Assembly (NCBI RefSeq): GCF_000264765.2
Contig: NZ_CP006665.1
Location: 1 to 64,000 of the forward strand
Direction: 5' to 3'
DNA: 64,000 nt
Source: Edwardsiella anguillarum ET080813
GTDB lineage: Bacteria > Pseudomonadota > Gammaproteobacteria > Enterobacterales > Enterobacteriaceae
Part shown: piece after piece, positions 9,312 to 18,751 of the stretch
How positions within the stretch are numbered: position 1 is the first letter of the stretch
Layout of the letters: each line of letters begins with the position of its first letter
Notes under the pieces: generated by a model
Seen by the model: only the letters and a program-made list of their open reading frames with translations
What the model was told of the DNA's origin: nothing
The model's database searches: none
Position numbers and translations under genes: made by a program

Positions 9312-9421
9312 CTTTAAGTTACTGTTTTTCAATATCGTTCAAAATCTTGATAATTACAGTATACGGTTTTATGAAGTGGTATATTTGCAAATGCTTATTT
9401 TGCAAGGTCTATTTGCTTGAT

Positions 9422-10063
9422 TTATCCTACAATCGTAATGCAAAACCCATGACCGGAAGCAACGAACTTAGGTTCAATCTCACTCAAATCCGAGGATAGC
9501 TTTTGTCCGGATTCTTGATTGGGCAATGTATCTGCGCCGCTTGATTTTACCGCTGCGTCCCAACTGCTTTCGATAACTTGTCCGTGATTCTCACCCATGC
9601 CGAACATGAGGTCGCTGCTAAAGAAAATACCACGTTTCTTTTCAAAAAATAAAAGTCCTTCCCACATATGCATTTCAGATGGGTAACTGATAGTTTGAAA
9701 TTCAAAATCATCTCCGGCAAATATTTCATTCGGCTTTTTAATAAGCACATTGTTAGTAATACCAAACCCCATCAGTTGTCTTGCTGTGGTTTCGGAACAA
9801 ACCGCGACAGCTTCGGGATGTTCTTTGAGAACCAAAGCAAGTCCGCCACATTCGTCTGATTCAAAATGAGAAATTAGAATGTATTTTATTTTGCGTTCAC
9901 CGAGCAACTCTTGCAACTTAGGAATGGTAGTTTGCGCTTGTGATACGGCTCCGGTCTGAATGAGAACAGGCTCATTTGTCATCAATAAGTATTGGTGCAT
10001 TGAAAGCTTAATCGGCTCCATTACCTCTGTAAATTGGTATAAATCTTTGATAATCTCTGTCAT
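9422..10063 (-). CDS. MBL-fold metallo-hydrolase (flavodiiron/ODP-like), ISEcp1 passenger
   Basis: 213-residue metallo-beta-lactamase-fold protein resembling the oxygen-binding diiron (flavodiiron-type) group rather than true beta-lactamases. It has a metal-ligand-like HFESDECGG in place of the HxHxDH motif, SSDLMFGMGENHG in the middle and a C-terminal SGHGFC. The HxE-x-D pattern is typical of diiron ODP proteins. The ATG at 10063 follows AAAGGTG; an upstream in-frame TTG at 10069 is less likely. The gene starts 33 bp beyond the ISEcp1 right repeat and in the same orientation as the IS transposase, the position where ISEcp1's outward promoter drives resistance genes. Substrate unknown; I do not infer antibiotic resistance. 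Confidence 0.75.
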   Translation of the reverse strand: MTEIIKDLYQFTEVMEPIKLSMHQYLLMTNEPVLIQTGAVSQAQTTIPKLQELLGERKIKYILISHFESDECGGLALVLKEHPEAVAVCSETTARQLMGFGITNNVLIKKPNEIFAGDDFEFQTISYPSEMHMWEGLLFFEKKRGIFFSSDLMFGMGENHGQVIESSWDAAVKSSGADTLPNQESGQKLSSDLSEIEPKFVASGHGFCITIVG

Positions 10064-10095
10064 TGTCAAAACACCTTTTTCTATTTATAGTCTAA

Positions 10096-11751
10096 CCTAA
10101 ATTCCACGTGTGTTTTTTATTAGCTTCAAAAATCACTATTTCACGAAGAATTTAGACTGCTTCTCACACATTGTAACATTATTTACAACCACCTTTCAAT
10201 CATTTTTGATAAATCATTGATTTCATCTTTGCTGCAATGATACTTAATAAACTCTGCAAGTTATCCACAGAGCAACACTCAATTTTATTGATGATATTCT
10301 TATTATACCAGACATTTTTCATACACTCCCTTGTACGGATAGTTTTCCGACAACTTCATGATTACATATCTTGCGGTTTTGATTATTTTTGCTGCAAGAA
10401 ATACATACTTCAAACGAAAGGTCTTTATTTGCTGTCTGTATTCTGAAGAGTCCAAGGAATCAAACTTGAACAACAAAAATAGGTTATATGAAAGCATCAT
10501 CATTTGAAACACGGCTTCATTCGCCCAAAATGACTTTAGCAAGAGATGACCCACCGCCATGTCGTATTTGGCTTCTTTGATATAGTTTTCAGCATTACCA
10601 CGCTTTTCATAGTATATAACTACTTTTTCAGAAAGCAAGGTAGTATTTGTTACAAAGAAAAAGTAGTCGTATTCGGAACCTTCTAAAAGTGATAATTGTG
10701 CTCTTTCTTTTTCTGGTTTCAGTACGCGAGATACGACAAATCTTCTGTCTTTTTCCCATTTAACTAATTTTGTATACAGTTCTGTAGTTTCTCTACCTTC
10801 TTCTCCTTTAACGAATACAATTGATGAATTCGTTGCTTGTGAGGTGAGTGTAGAATAACTTTTGGCTTTAATTAAATATTTGCATCCAAGAGATTCTATC
10901 GTTTCGATAATTTTTTCATCAAAGTAGCCACTATCCATTCGAAATAAAATTTCTAAATCGTCTGATTTGATGTTAGCAACAATTTCTTTGATCATTTCCG
11001 CAGCACCGTTTGCAGTGTAAGTATTGCCACTTCTTACAAATCCGGTAACATATGCTTTTAATTCGTCGCAAAATGCAAATTGGATATTGTAGCATCGGTT
11101 TCCCAGTTTCTTAGGATTATATCCTTTTGACGCACCTTCTTGATGACCTTCTACGTTAATTACACTACTATCAATATCAATCGTAATGGATGTCAATTTA
11201 CTTTTAGTGAGCAGTTTTTTAAAGACTTTAAAATTAATGTCTCTAAACATTTGGGTTGTCTTGAAGTTGAAGTTTCCTAGAAACCGTGACACTGTTTCAG
11301 GTTCTTTTACGGAAATATCAAACTCGTTGACGAGGGGATCATTTTGAAGTAGCTTTAGACGTTCTAACTTATCAATGCCAATGAAGTGACCGCAGAGCAT
11401 GGTCTTTATATGATTCATCTTGATTTTATTTGTTGAGTCATTATCAAATACGAGGTCATTTTCAATAAAATCAAAAATCCCATTGCTTTTTGCATTCTCA
11501 AGGAGCAGAAAAAGACCTGCATTTGATGTTAGATTCTTAGCTTTGAAATCAATTTTATTAATCATAATTAGAACCCCTTTTTACTACTTTTCTTACTATT
11601 ATTTTACCATATATCGAGTCATAAAAGCTGATAATTTAACATATTTTTGAGCACTTTTCTTTCACCCAATGGGTGAAAGCTGAATTTCGAAGGAATGCAT
11701 ATTTATCAAGGCTTTGATTATGCTTTTTGAAGTACTGACGTAGAATCTAGG
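10096..11751 (-). mobile_element. ISEcp1 (IS1380 family), complete
   Basis: 1,656 bp from the right repeat (CCTAAATTCCACGT at 10096-10109, plus strand) to the left repeat (ACGTAGAATCTAGG at 11738-11751), the expected ISEcp1 length. The transposase is on the minus strand. Its right side carries the outward promoter region known to express adjacent genes such as blaCTX-M; here it faces the MBL-fold gene. Confidence 0.93.
10303..11565 (-). CDS. tnpA: ISEcp1 transposase
   Basis: 420-residue IS1380-family DDE transposase whose sequence (N terminus MINKIDFKAKNLTSNAGLFL) I recognise as that of ISEcp1. Visible catalytic-region motifs include ITIDIDSSVINVEG (first Asp), LFRMDSGYFDE (second Asp) and RGNAENYIKEAK (Glu). 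It is intact. It has low GC relative to the surrounding transposon genes, as expected for this IS. Confidence 0.95.
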   Translation of the reverse strand: MINKIDFKAKNLTSNAGLFLLLENAKSNGIFDFIENDLVFDNDSTNKIKMNHIKTMLCGHFIGIDKLERLKLLQNDPLVNEFDISVKEPETVSRFLGNFNFKTTQMFRDINFKVFKKLLTKSKLTSITIDIDSSVINVEGHQEGASKGYNPKKLGNRCYNIQFAFCDELKAYVTGFVRSGNTYTANGAAEMIKEIVANIKSDDLEILFRMDSGYFDEKIIETIESLGCKYLIKAKSYSTLTSQATNSSIVFVKGEEGRETTELYTKLVKWEKDRRFVVSRVLKPEKERAQLSLLEGSEYDYFFFVTNTTLLSEKVVIYYEKRGNAENYIKEAKYDMAVGHLLLKSFWANEAVFQMMMLSYNLFLLFKFDSLDSSEYRQQIKTFRLKYVFLAAKIIKTARYVIMKLSENYPYKGVYEKCLV

Positions 11752-12391
11752 GATTAAAGATCTGGCAACCTTCAGAACCGGCTGGATAGTGTTGATCCTT
11801 CTTCTGGTTGGCTTTTTCGTCCTTGAGCCGTTGGGTATCCCGGTCAGTGCGATTGCTGCTGTAGGGGCTGTCATTCTGTTTGCGGTGGCGAAGCGAGGCC
11901 ATGCCATTAACACTGGCAAAGTGCTTCGCGGTGCGCCATGGCAGATCGTCATATTCTCTCTGGGAATGTATCTGGTGGTCTATGGTCTGCGTAATGCCGG
12001 ACTAACAGAATACCTCTCCGGTGTGTTGAACGTGCTGGCAGATAAAGGACTTTGGGCCGCGACGTTTGGTACTGGCTTCCTGACGGCTTTCCTCTCTTCC
12101 ATCATGAACAATATGCCTACCGTGCTGGTTGGTGCTCTCTCTATTGATGGCAGCACTGCAACAGGCGTTATCAAAGAGGCGATGATTTTTGCCAACGTGA
12201 TTGGCTGCGATCTTGGGCCGAAAATTACACCTATTGGTAGCCTGGCAACGTTGCTCTGGCTGCATGTCCTTTCACAGAAGAACATGACCATCACATGGGG
12301 ATACTATTTCCGCACCGGGATCGTCATGACTCTGCCTGTGCTGTTTGTAACGCTGGCCGCGCTGGCGCTACGTCTCTCTTTCACTTTGTAA
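11752..12391 (+). pseudogene. arsB: Arsenite efflux protein ArsB, 3' part
   Basis: Continuation of the interrupted arsB after the GATTA duplication. It encodes the C-terminal membrane half from [13 protein letters not shown] through [20 protein letters not shown] and [18 protein letters not shown] to RLSFTL. No ribosome site or promoter is apparent at internal ATGs, so this half is not expected to be made as a functional protein. The frame is clean apart from the insertion, which suggests a recent event. arsC follows 12 bp downstream. Confidence 0.93.
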
Positions 12392-12403
12392 TGAGATACT
12401 GAT

Positions 12404-12829
12404 ATGAGCAACATCACCATTTATCACAACCCAGCCTGCGGCACGTCGCGTAATACGCTGGAGATGATCCGCAACAGCGGTATCGAGCCGACCGTTATTC
12501 TTTACCTTGAGACTCCACCTTCACGCGATGAGCTGCTCAAACTCATTGCGGATATGGGTATTTCCGTCCGGGCGTTGCTGCGTAAGAACGTCGAGCCGTA
12601 TGAGGAACTGGGTCTTGCAGAAGATAAATTTACTGACGACCAGCTCATCGACTTTATGCTACAGCATCCGATTCTGATCAACCGTCCGATCGTAGTGACG
12701 CCACTGGGAACTAAACTTTGCCGTCCTTCAGAGGTTGTTCTCGATATCCTTCCAGATGCCCAGAAAGCGGCTTTCACCAAGGAAGACGGTGAAAAAGTCG
12801 TTGATGATTCAGGTAAAAGACTGAAATAA
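12404..12829 (+). CDS. arsC: Arsenate reductase, glutaredoxin-dependent
   Basis: 141-residue ArsC that reduces arsenate to arsenite using glutathione and glutaredoxin. The catalytic HNPACGTSRNT with Cys12 is present, as are the arsenate-binding arginines (RALLRKN, NRPIVV and LCRPSE regions). It is the last gene of the operon, 12 bp after arsB, and is followed by a strong terminator. With arsB broken, reduction would produce arsenite that this operon cannot export. Transcription reaching arsC from the ars promoter may also be impaired by the ISEcp1 unit. Confidence 0.96.
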   Translation: MSNITIYHNPACGTSRNTLEMIRNSGIEPTVILYLETPPSRDELLKLIADMGISVRALLRKNVEPYEELGLAEDKFTDDQLIDFMLQHPILINRPIVVTPLGTKLCRPSEVVLDILPDAQKAAFTKEDGEKVVDDSGKRLK

Positions 12830-12833
12830 AGAC

Positions 12834-12862
12834 GAAGGGGGCATTTGCCCCCTTCATTATTA
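12834..12862 (+). terminator. Terminator of the ars operon
   Basis: Nine-bp GC-rich stem GAAGGGGGC/GCCCCCTTC with a 4-nt loop (12834-12842, 12847-12855), followed by ATTATT. It also faces the end of the converging arsA remnant. Confidence 0.75.
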
Positions 12863-13234
12863 CTTCGCCATTTCTTCCAGCAGGTCAATACCAACCGGCT
12901 CTTCGCTCTGTAGCGCTGTTAATGCAATACGCTTTGCATACTGCTCTTCCACATCAGAGATGAGAGGCAGCTCGCGGTTCGCCCTGATCTTCAGGAAAGG
13001 CGAAGACGGTTGAGCAGCTGCCAGGCTGTTATTAACGACCCATGCCCACGGCTCGATGCCAGCTCGGCGTAGATCCTGCTGCAGGTTAGCGGCTTCCAGT
13101 ACAGGTGTCGTTTCGGCAAGCGTCACGATAATCACCTTCGTCTTCTCCGGGTCTGCTGCTTTTTCGCTATCACCTGTCTTCGATGTCAGAAAGCGAGAGA
13201 ATTCGGCTTCATGCTGTCGCCAGAACACACTCAT
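12860..13234 (-). pseudogene. arsA: arsA C-terminal fragment of a second ars operon
   Basis: On the minus strand, about 105 residues match the C terminus of ArsA (DPEKTKVIIVTLAETTPVLE, then NLQQDLRRAGIEPWAWVVNN) but differ clearly from the intact ArsA at 6544-8295 (its equivalent reads RTKVLLVTLPETTPVLEAAN and AGIHPWGWIINN). It is therefore a piece of a different arsA, in inverted orientation, not a duplication. The 20 or so residues at its start, before residue KAADPEK, do not look like ArsA. Both ATP sites are missing, so it is non-functional. Confidence 0.85.
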
Positions 13235-13268
13235 GCAATTGTTGAATGCCTTTACATCACTCGTGTCC

Positions 13269-14004
<736 letters not shown>

Positions 14005-17000
14005 ATGCCCGTCGATTTTCTGACCACTGAGCAGGAACTGAATTATGGTCGCTATGTTGCAGAACCCAATGACGTGCAGCTGGCGCGCTATTTTCATCTT
14101 GATGAGCGGGATCTTGCCTTCATTAACCAGCGGCGGGGAAGGCATAACCGGCTGGGAATTGCGCTTCAGCTCACCACCGCCCGTTTTCTGGGCACCTTTC
14201 TGACAGACTTAACCCGGGTTCTGCCAGGTGTTCAGCAATTTGTCGCGGTGCAGCTTAATATTCGCCGTCCGGAAGTCCTTACCCGCTACGCAGAACGGGT
14301 TACCACCCTCAGAGAGCATACTGCGCTGATTAAGGAATATTACGGTTACCATGAATTTGGTGATTTCCCCTGGTCTTTCCGCCTGAAGCGCCTGCTGTAC
14401 ACCCGCGCATGGCTCAGTAATGAGCGACCCGGCCTTATGTTTGATTTTGCCACCGCGTGGCTGCTTCAGAATAAGGTCCTGCTGCCCGGAGCAACCACAC
14501 TTGTACGTCTCGTCAGTGAAATACGCGAACGGGCAAATCAGCGGCTGTGGAAGAAACTGGCCGCGTTGCCGGACAGCTGGCAGACCGCCCGCGTGACGGA
14601 GCTTCTGGACATTCCTGAGGGGCAGCGTACTTCACCGCTGGAGCAACTGAAAAAGGGACCGGTCACCGTCAGCGGCCCGGCATTTACCGAAGCGCTGGAG
14701 CGGTATATCCGGCTGCGAAACCTGGAATTTTCCCGACTGAATTTTACCGGTCTGCCTGCTATACAACTGCGTAATTTGGCCCGTTACGCAGGCATGGCGT
14801 CGGTAAAATATATCGCGCGAATGCCACAGCAGAGAAAACTGGCCGTACTCACAGCATTCGTTAAAGCGCAGGAGACTGCGGCGCTGGATGAGGCCGTTGA
14901 TGTGCTCGATATGCTGATACTGGATATCACTCGTGCGGCGAAGAAAACGGGGCAGAAAAAACGGCTCAGGACGCTTAAAGATCTTGATCGTGCTGCGCTA
15001 ATATTGGCGCGGGCATGTTCATTGTTGCTGGATGAACAGGCTGACGATGCTGAACTGAGGGAGACCATATTCAACAGCATACCGAAAAGCAGGCTGGCAG
15101 AATCCGTCAGCAAGGTAAATGAGCTGGCCCGGCCTCAGAACAACAATTTCCATGACGAAATGGTGGAGCAGTACGGGCGGGTAAAGCGCTTTCTTCCGGC
15201 GGTATTGCGCGACCTGCATTTCCAGGCAGCGCCAGCCGGAGAACATACGTTGTCCGCCATTCATTATCTGACCGAACTGAACGGCTCGAAAAAGCGCATC
15301 CTGGACAATGCGCCTGAACATATTATTACCGGCCCCTGGAAACGCCTGGTATACGATGCGGAGGGCCGGATACAGCGTGCCGGTTACTCGCTTTGTCTGC
15401 TGGAGCGCCTTCAGGATGCACTACGTCGAAGGGACATCTGGCTCGAAAACAGCGATCGCTGGGGAAATCCCCGCGAGAAGCTGTTGCAGGGGGAAGAATG
15501 GCAGGCTCAGCGGGTCCCCGTTTGCCGGGCGCTGGGACATCCCACTGATGGACATAAAGGCGTGCAACAGTTGGCGGTCCAGCTAGATGAAACCTGGAAA
15601 ACCGTCGCATCCCGCTTTGAAGGAAATGCGGAGGTTCATATTTGCCATGACGGTAAACATCCTTCCCTGACTATCAGCAGCCTGGAGAAACTGGAGGAGC
15701 CAACATCGTTGCATCGTCTCAACAGTCGGGTAAGGCTGCTACTCCCGCCAGTAGATTTGACGGAACTGTTGCTTGAAATAGATGCCAGAACGGGATTTAC
15801 ACGTGAGTTTACGCATGTCAGTGAATCCGGGGCCCGGGCACAGGATCTGCACATCAGCCTGTGCGCGGTCCTGATGGCAGAGGCCTGCAATATCGGGCTG
15901 GAACCGCTGATAAAGCACAATATACCGGCGCTGACGCGCCACCGGCTTAGCTGGGTAAAACAGAATTACCTCCGGGCAGAAACGCTGGTCAGCGCCAATG
16001 CCCGCCTGGTTGATTTTCAGTCCACACTGGAGCTTGCTGGCCGCTGGGGTGGTGGCGAAGTGGCTTCAGCTGATGGCATGCGCTTTGTCACGCCGGTGAA
16101 AACCGTCAATTCAGGACCTAACAGAAAATATTTTGGTTCCGGACGTGGCATCACCTGGTACAACTTCGTCTCTGATCAGTACTCTGGATTCCACGGCATC
16201 GTTGTCCCCGGCACATTACGAGATTCCATTTTTGTGCTGGAAGGCCTTCTGGAGCAGCAGACAGGGCTGAATCCGGTTGAGATCATGACAGACACAGCCG
16301 GTACCAGCGACATTATTTTTGGCCTCTTCTGGCTGCTGGGATACCAGTTTTCCCCCCGGCTTGCCGATGCCGGTGAAGCGGTATTCTGGCGAGTGGATAA
16401 ATCGGCAAATTACGGTGCACTGGACGAACTGGCACGTGGTTGTGCCGATCTGTCGAAAGCCGAGGATCAGTGGGATGAGATGATGCGAACCGCCGGTTCG
16501 CTGAAACTGGGCACCATTCATGCTTCAGAACTCATTCGCTCTTTGCTGAAAAGCTCGCGCCCATCAGGGCTGGCACAGGCGATCATGGAAGTGGGGCGCG
16601 TCAACAAGACGCTGTACCTTCTTAATTATATTGATGATGAGGATTATCGTCGGCGGATCCTGACGCAGCTAAACCGGGGGGAAGGCCGCCATGCTGTGGC
16701 GAGGGCGATCTGCTACGGGCAGCGCGGTGAGATCAGAAAGCGCTATCGTGAAGGTCAGGAAGATCAGCTGGGGGCACTGGGCCTGATCACTAACGCAGTG
16801 GTACTGTGGAACACACTTTATATGCAGGAAGCCCTGAGCTGGATACGCAGTAATGGAGAAGAAATCGGGGTTGAAGATATCGCCCGGTTGTCCCCACTGA
16901 TGCACGGGCATATCAATATGCTGGGGCATTATACGTTTACGCTACCGGAGGATATTTTGAAGGGGGAACTGAGAGAACTAAATTTCAATTTAAACAATGA

Positions 17001-17013
17001 ATTAACTTCTTAG
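14005..17013 (+). CDS. tnpA: Tn5403-type Tn3-family transposase
   Basis: 1002-residue Tn3-family transposase, full length for the family. DDE-region landmarks are visible: a first Asp in ASADGMRFVTPV (about residue 690), IMTDTAGTSDIIFGLFWLLG (second Asp), and LNRGEGRHAVARAICYG (Glu). It is distant from the other two TnpA types in this window (it has SADGMRF where the Tn21 type has SSSDGQNF), consistent with its different end sequence. The ATG at 14005 follows GGGAGG. The gene ends five bases into the region of the right terminal repeat (17009-17046), as usual in this family. Confidence 0.95.
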   Translation: MPVDFLTTEQELNYGRYVAEPNDVQLARYFHLDERDLAFINQRRGRHNRLGIALQLTTARFLGTFLTDLTRVLPGVQQFVAVQLNIRRPEVLTRYAERVTTLREHTALIKEYYGYHEFGDFPWSFRLKRLLYTRAWLSNERPGLMFDFATAWLLQNKVLLPGATTLVRLVSEIRERANQRLWKKLAALPDSWQTARVTELLDIPEGQRTSPLEQLKKGPVTVSGPAFTEALERYIRLRNLEFSRLNFTGLPAIQLRNLARYAGMASVKYIARMPQQRKLAVLTAFVKAQETAALDEAVDVLDMLILDITRAAKKTGQKKRLRTLKDLDRAALILARACSLLLDEQADDAELRETIFNSIPKSRLAESVSKVNELARPQNNNFHDEMVEQYGRVKRFLPAVLRDLHFQAAPAGEHTLSAIHYLTELNGSKKRILDNAPEHIITGPWKRLVYDAEGRIQRAGYSLCLLERLQDALRRRDIWLENSDRWGNPREKLLQGEEWQAQRVPVCRALGHPTDGHKGVQQLAVQLDETWKTVASRFEGNAEVHICHDGKHPSLTISSLEKLEEPTSLHRLNSRVRLLLPPVDLTELLLEIDARTGFTREFTHVSESGARAQDLHISLCAVLMAEACNIGLEPLIKHNIPALTRHRLSWVKQNYLRAETLVSANARLVDFQSTLELAGRWGGGEVASADGMRFVTPVKTVNSGPNRKYFGSGRGITWYNFVSDQYSGFHGIVVPGTLRDSIFVLEGLLEQQTGLNPVEIMTDTAGTSDIIFGLFWLLGYQFSPRLADAGEAVFWRVDKSANYGALDELARGCADLSKAEDQWDEMMRTAGSLKLGTIHASELIRSLLKSSRPSGLAQAIMEVGRVNKTLYLLNYIDDEDYRRRILTQLNRGEGRHAVARAICYGQRGEIRKRYREGQEDQLGALGLITNAVVLWNTLYMQEALSWIRSNGEEIGVEDIARLSPLMHGHINMLGHYTFTLPEDILKGELRELNFNLNNELTS

Positions 17014-17046
17014 CGTACGTTTTCGTTCCATTGGCCCTCAAACCCC
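17009..17046. repeat. Right 38-bp terminal repeat of the ars transposon
   Basis: CTTAGCGTACGTTTTCG to CCTCAAACCCC, the inverted partner of 5488-5525 with a single difference. The last C at 17046 directly abuts IS26 sequence. Confidence 0.93.
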
Positions 17047-17382
17047 AACAACGTGAAGAAGTGGCAGATCCCGCGATTCATCAACACGGATAAAGCGCCC
17101 GCCTATGGTCGCGCGCTTGCTCTGCTCAAACGCGAAGGCCGGTGCCCGTCTGACGTTGAACACCGACAGATTAAGTACCGGAACAACGTGATTGAATGCG
17201 ATCATGGCAAACTGAAACGGATAATCGGCGCCACGCTGGGATTTAAATCCATGAAGACGGCTTACGCCACCATCAAAGGTATTGAGGTGATGCGTGCACT
17301 ACGCAAAGGCCAGGCCTCAGCATTTTATTATGGTGATCCCCTGGGCGAAATGCGCCTGGTAAGCAGAGTTTTTGAAATGTAA
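17047..17382 (+). pseudogene. tnpA: IS26 transposase, C-terminal 111 residues
   Basis: The frame from NNVKKWQIPRFINTDKAPAY to the stop matches the C-terminal half of the 234-residue IS26 transposase, including the second Asp region (NTDKAPAY) and the Glu region (NNVIECDHGKLKR). The N-terminal DNA-binding and first Asp regions are lost. Confidence 0.95.
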
Positions 17383-17434
17383 GGCCTTTGAATAAGACAA
17401 AAGGCTGCCTCATCGCTAACTTTGCAACAGTGCC
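17047..17434 (+). mobile_element. IS26 remnant (right part)
   Basis: The right 388 bp of IS26, ending with its terminal repeat (CTTTGCAACAGTGCC, 17420-17434). The left part, including the other end, is absent because the ars transposon right end joins at 17046. It can no longer transpose alone but remains a substrate for homologous recombination with other IS26 copies. Confidence 0.95.
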
Positions 17435-17528
17435 GCGCGACGAGCAGCAGCACCAGGAGCAGAAGCACGTCGAGAAAAAGCAACAGCAGATCGAGCAGCG
17501 CCCACGGCGGGCCGCTCGCATCGGATAA
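17435..17528 (+). pseudogene. C-terminal tail of an unknown gene cut by IS26
   Basis: A plus-strand frame read from the IS26 end gives about 31 residues rich in Gln, Glu, Lys and Arg (EQQHQEQKHVEKKQQQIEQR) before a TAA at 17526. The charged, Gln-rich composition resembles the tail of a mobilization or relaxase-type protein. I cannot identify it. Confidence 0.35.
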
Positions 17529-17632
17529 GTCGAAAAATCCGGCTAAAGTGGCCGAGCTGCACATCAGGCCGCGCGGTTTTCCTCCCTGATCGCCGGCGCG
17601 GTTTCTTCCTCCCTGAACCGCATGCAGACTTG

Positions 17633-17663
17633 CCGCCTCGGACACCCCGAGGCGGTTTTTTTT
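17633..17663 (+). terminator. Strong intrinsic terminator
   Basis: Nine-bp stem CCGCCTCGG/CCGAGGCGG (17633-17641, 17647-17655) with a 5-nt loop and eight T. It terminates transcription from the fragment or IS26 side ahead of the palindrome cluster. Confidence 0.85.
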
Positions 17664-17675
17664 CGCCTCGCTCGA

Positions 17676-17890
17676 GCATCGCCGCATCCGACGATGCCGA
17701 GACGACCAGGCCGCGCACGTCGAGCTGCAGCATCGCCATTGCCGACGATGGCACCAGGTCGCCGGCGGTGGCCACCGACCTCGAGCTCGCATCGCCACAT
17801 CCGACGATGCGCGCCGGCGTCGACCATCGCCAGGTCTGACGATGGCGGCCGCCCTGCCCTGGATCTCGCATCGCCATTTCTGGCGATGAG
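17676..17890. repeat. Cluster of five imperfect palindromes upstream of a serine recombinase
   Basis: Five copies of a 20-22 bp imperfect palindrome of the form CATCGCC-N5/6-GACGATG occur at about 17676-17697, 17731-17750, 17789-17810, 17824-17845 and 17868-17890, with start-to-start distances of about 54, 59, 35 and 44 bp. Two are extended by matching G/C. They lie 125-340 bp before the recombinase at 18014, in a stretch (17529-18013) without a credible gene. They could be recombination subsites or repressor/partition sites; the function is inferred from position only. Confidence 0.7.
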
Positions 17891-18013
17891 ATCCACGGAG
17901 CGGCCATTTAGACCCGCCAATAACGACCCGGCCAAGATAAATCGCATGACGGCCTTTTTGGCCGGGGGTAGCATGACCGGACACTTTGCGTATGCCCAAA
18001 GGAGCCCGCAAGT

Positions 18014-18751
18014 ATGCGCAGGACGAAGCCAGTAGCCGCGCCGATGGTGGCGCGGGTCTATCTGCGCGTCAGCACCGACGCGCAGGACTTGGAACGCCAA
18101 GAGGCGATCACTACGGCCGCGAAGGCCGCCGGCTACTACGTCGCCGGCATCTACCGTGAGAAGGCATCCGGCGCACGCGCCGACCGGCCTGAGCTGCTGC
18201 GCATGATCGGCGACCTACAGCCCGGCGAGGTGGTCATTGCCGAGAAGATCGACCGCATCAGCCGCCTACCTTTGCCCGAGGCCGAGCGCCTGGTGGCCTC
18301 GATACAGGCCAAAGGCGCAAGCCTGGCCGTCCCTGGCGTGGTCGATCTATCCGACCTGGCGGCCGAGGCCCAGGGCGTCGCCAAGATCGTGCTGGAAGCC
18401 GTGCAGATCATGCTTTTTCGCCTGGCCTTGCAGATGGCCCGCGACGACTACGAGGACAGGCGCGAACGCCAGCGCCAAGGCATTGAGTTGGCCCGCCAGG
18501 CCGGGCGGTACAAGGGCCGCCGTGCTGATCCGAAGCGCCGCGCCCAAGTTGTCGCGCTGCGCAAGTCCGGCTACAGCATCAACAAGACCGCCGAGCTGGC
18601 CGGGTACAGTGCGGCCCAGGTGAAACGGATATGGGCCGAGGTCAGCCAGGCCGAAGCGAAGCAGCACGGCGCGTTCGTGGAGGACGCATTGACGGAAGCC
18701 GATGCCCTGGCCGCTGTCGGCCAGGATGAGCGCCAGGAGGAAAGGGCATGA
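18014..18751 (+). CDS. Serine recombinase (resolvase family)
   Basis: 245-residue small serine recombinase. The N-terminal catalytic motif ARVYLRVSTDAQDLERQE carries the active Ser; KIDRISRLPLPEAERL is the conserved helix, and a C-terminal helix-turn-helix (SGYSINKTAELAGYSAAQVK) binds DNA. Its 75-residue central region is longer than in Tn3 resolvases. The ATG follows AAAGGAG with 8-nt spacing. It overlaps the next frame by 4 bp (ATGA). High GC and the nearby palindromes suggest origin from a broad-host-range plasmid or genomic island. It may be the island resolvase of a GIsul2-like element; I am not sure. Confidence 0.85.
   Translation: MRRTKPVAAPMVARVYLRVSTDAQDLERQEAITTAAKAAGYYVAGIYREKASGARADRPELLRMIGDLQPGEVVIAEKIDRISRLPLPEAERLVASIQAKGASLAVPGVVDLSDLAAEAQGVAKIVLEAVQIMLFRLALQMARDDYEDRRERQRQGIELARQAGRYKGRRADPKRRAQVVALRKSGYSINKTAELAGYSAAQVKRIWAEVSQAEAKQHGAFVEDALTEADALAAVGQDERQEERA

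Larger units (their letters stand above)
8999..11751. mobile_element. ISEcp1 transposition unit with captured MBL-fold gene
   Basis: 2,753-bp insert in arsB flanked by a perfect 5-bp target duplication GATTA (8994-8998 and 11752-11756). One end is the left repeat of ISEcp1 (11738-11751). The other end, at 8999, lies about 1.1 kb beyond the normal right repeat of ISEcp1 (10096-10109). This is the one-ended mobilization for which ISEcp1 is known: it skipped its own right repeat and carried adjacent DNA. The captured DNA is AT-rich and holds one clear gene (9422-10063). Confidence 0.92.

Noticed and set aside
9422..10063. MBL-fold gene as a carbapenemase
   Set aside because: The metal-ligand motif is not HxHxDH and overall motifs resemble flavodiiron-type proteins; adjacency to ISEcp1 alone is not evidence of beta-lactam resistance.
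10237..10446. Plus-strand 69-codon frame over the ISEcp1 right end
   Set aside because: Antisense to the ISEcp1 transposase end and its non-coding right region; no ribosome site.
17328..18100. Overlapping long minus-strand frames (163-227 codons) opposite IS26 and the palindrome cluster
   Set aside because: Arg/Ala-rich translations of GC-rich DNA that read across the IS26 end and palindromes; no motif, no consistent start.
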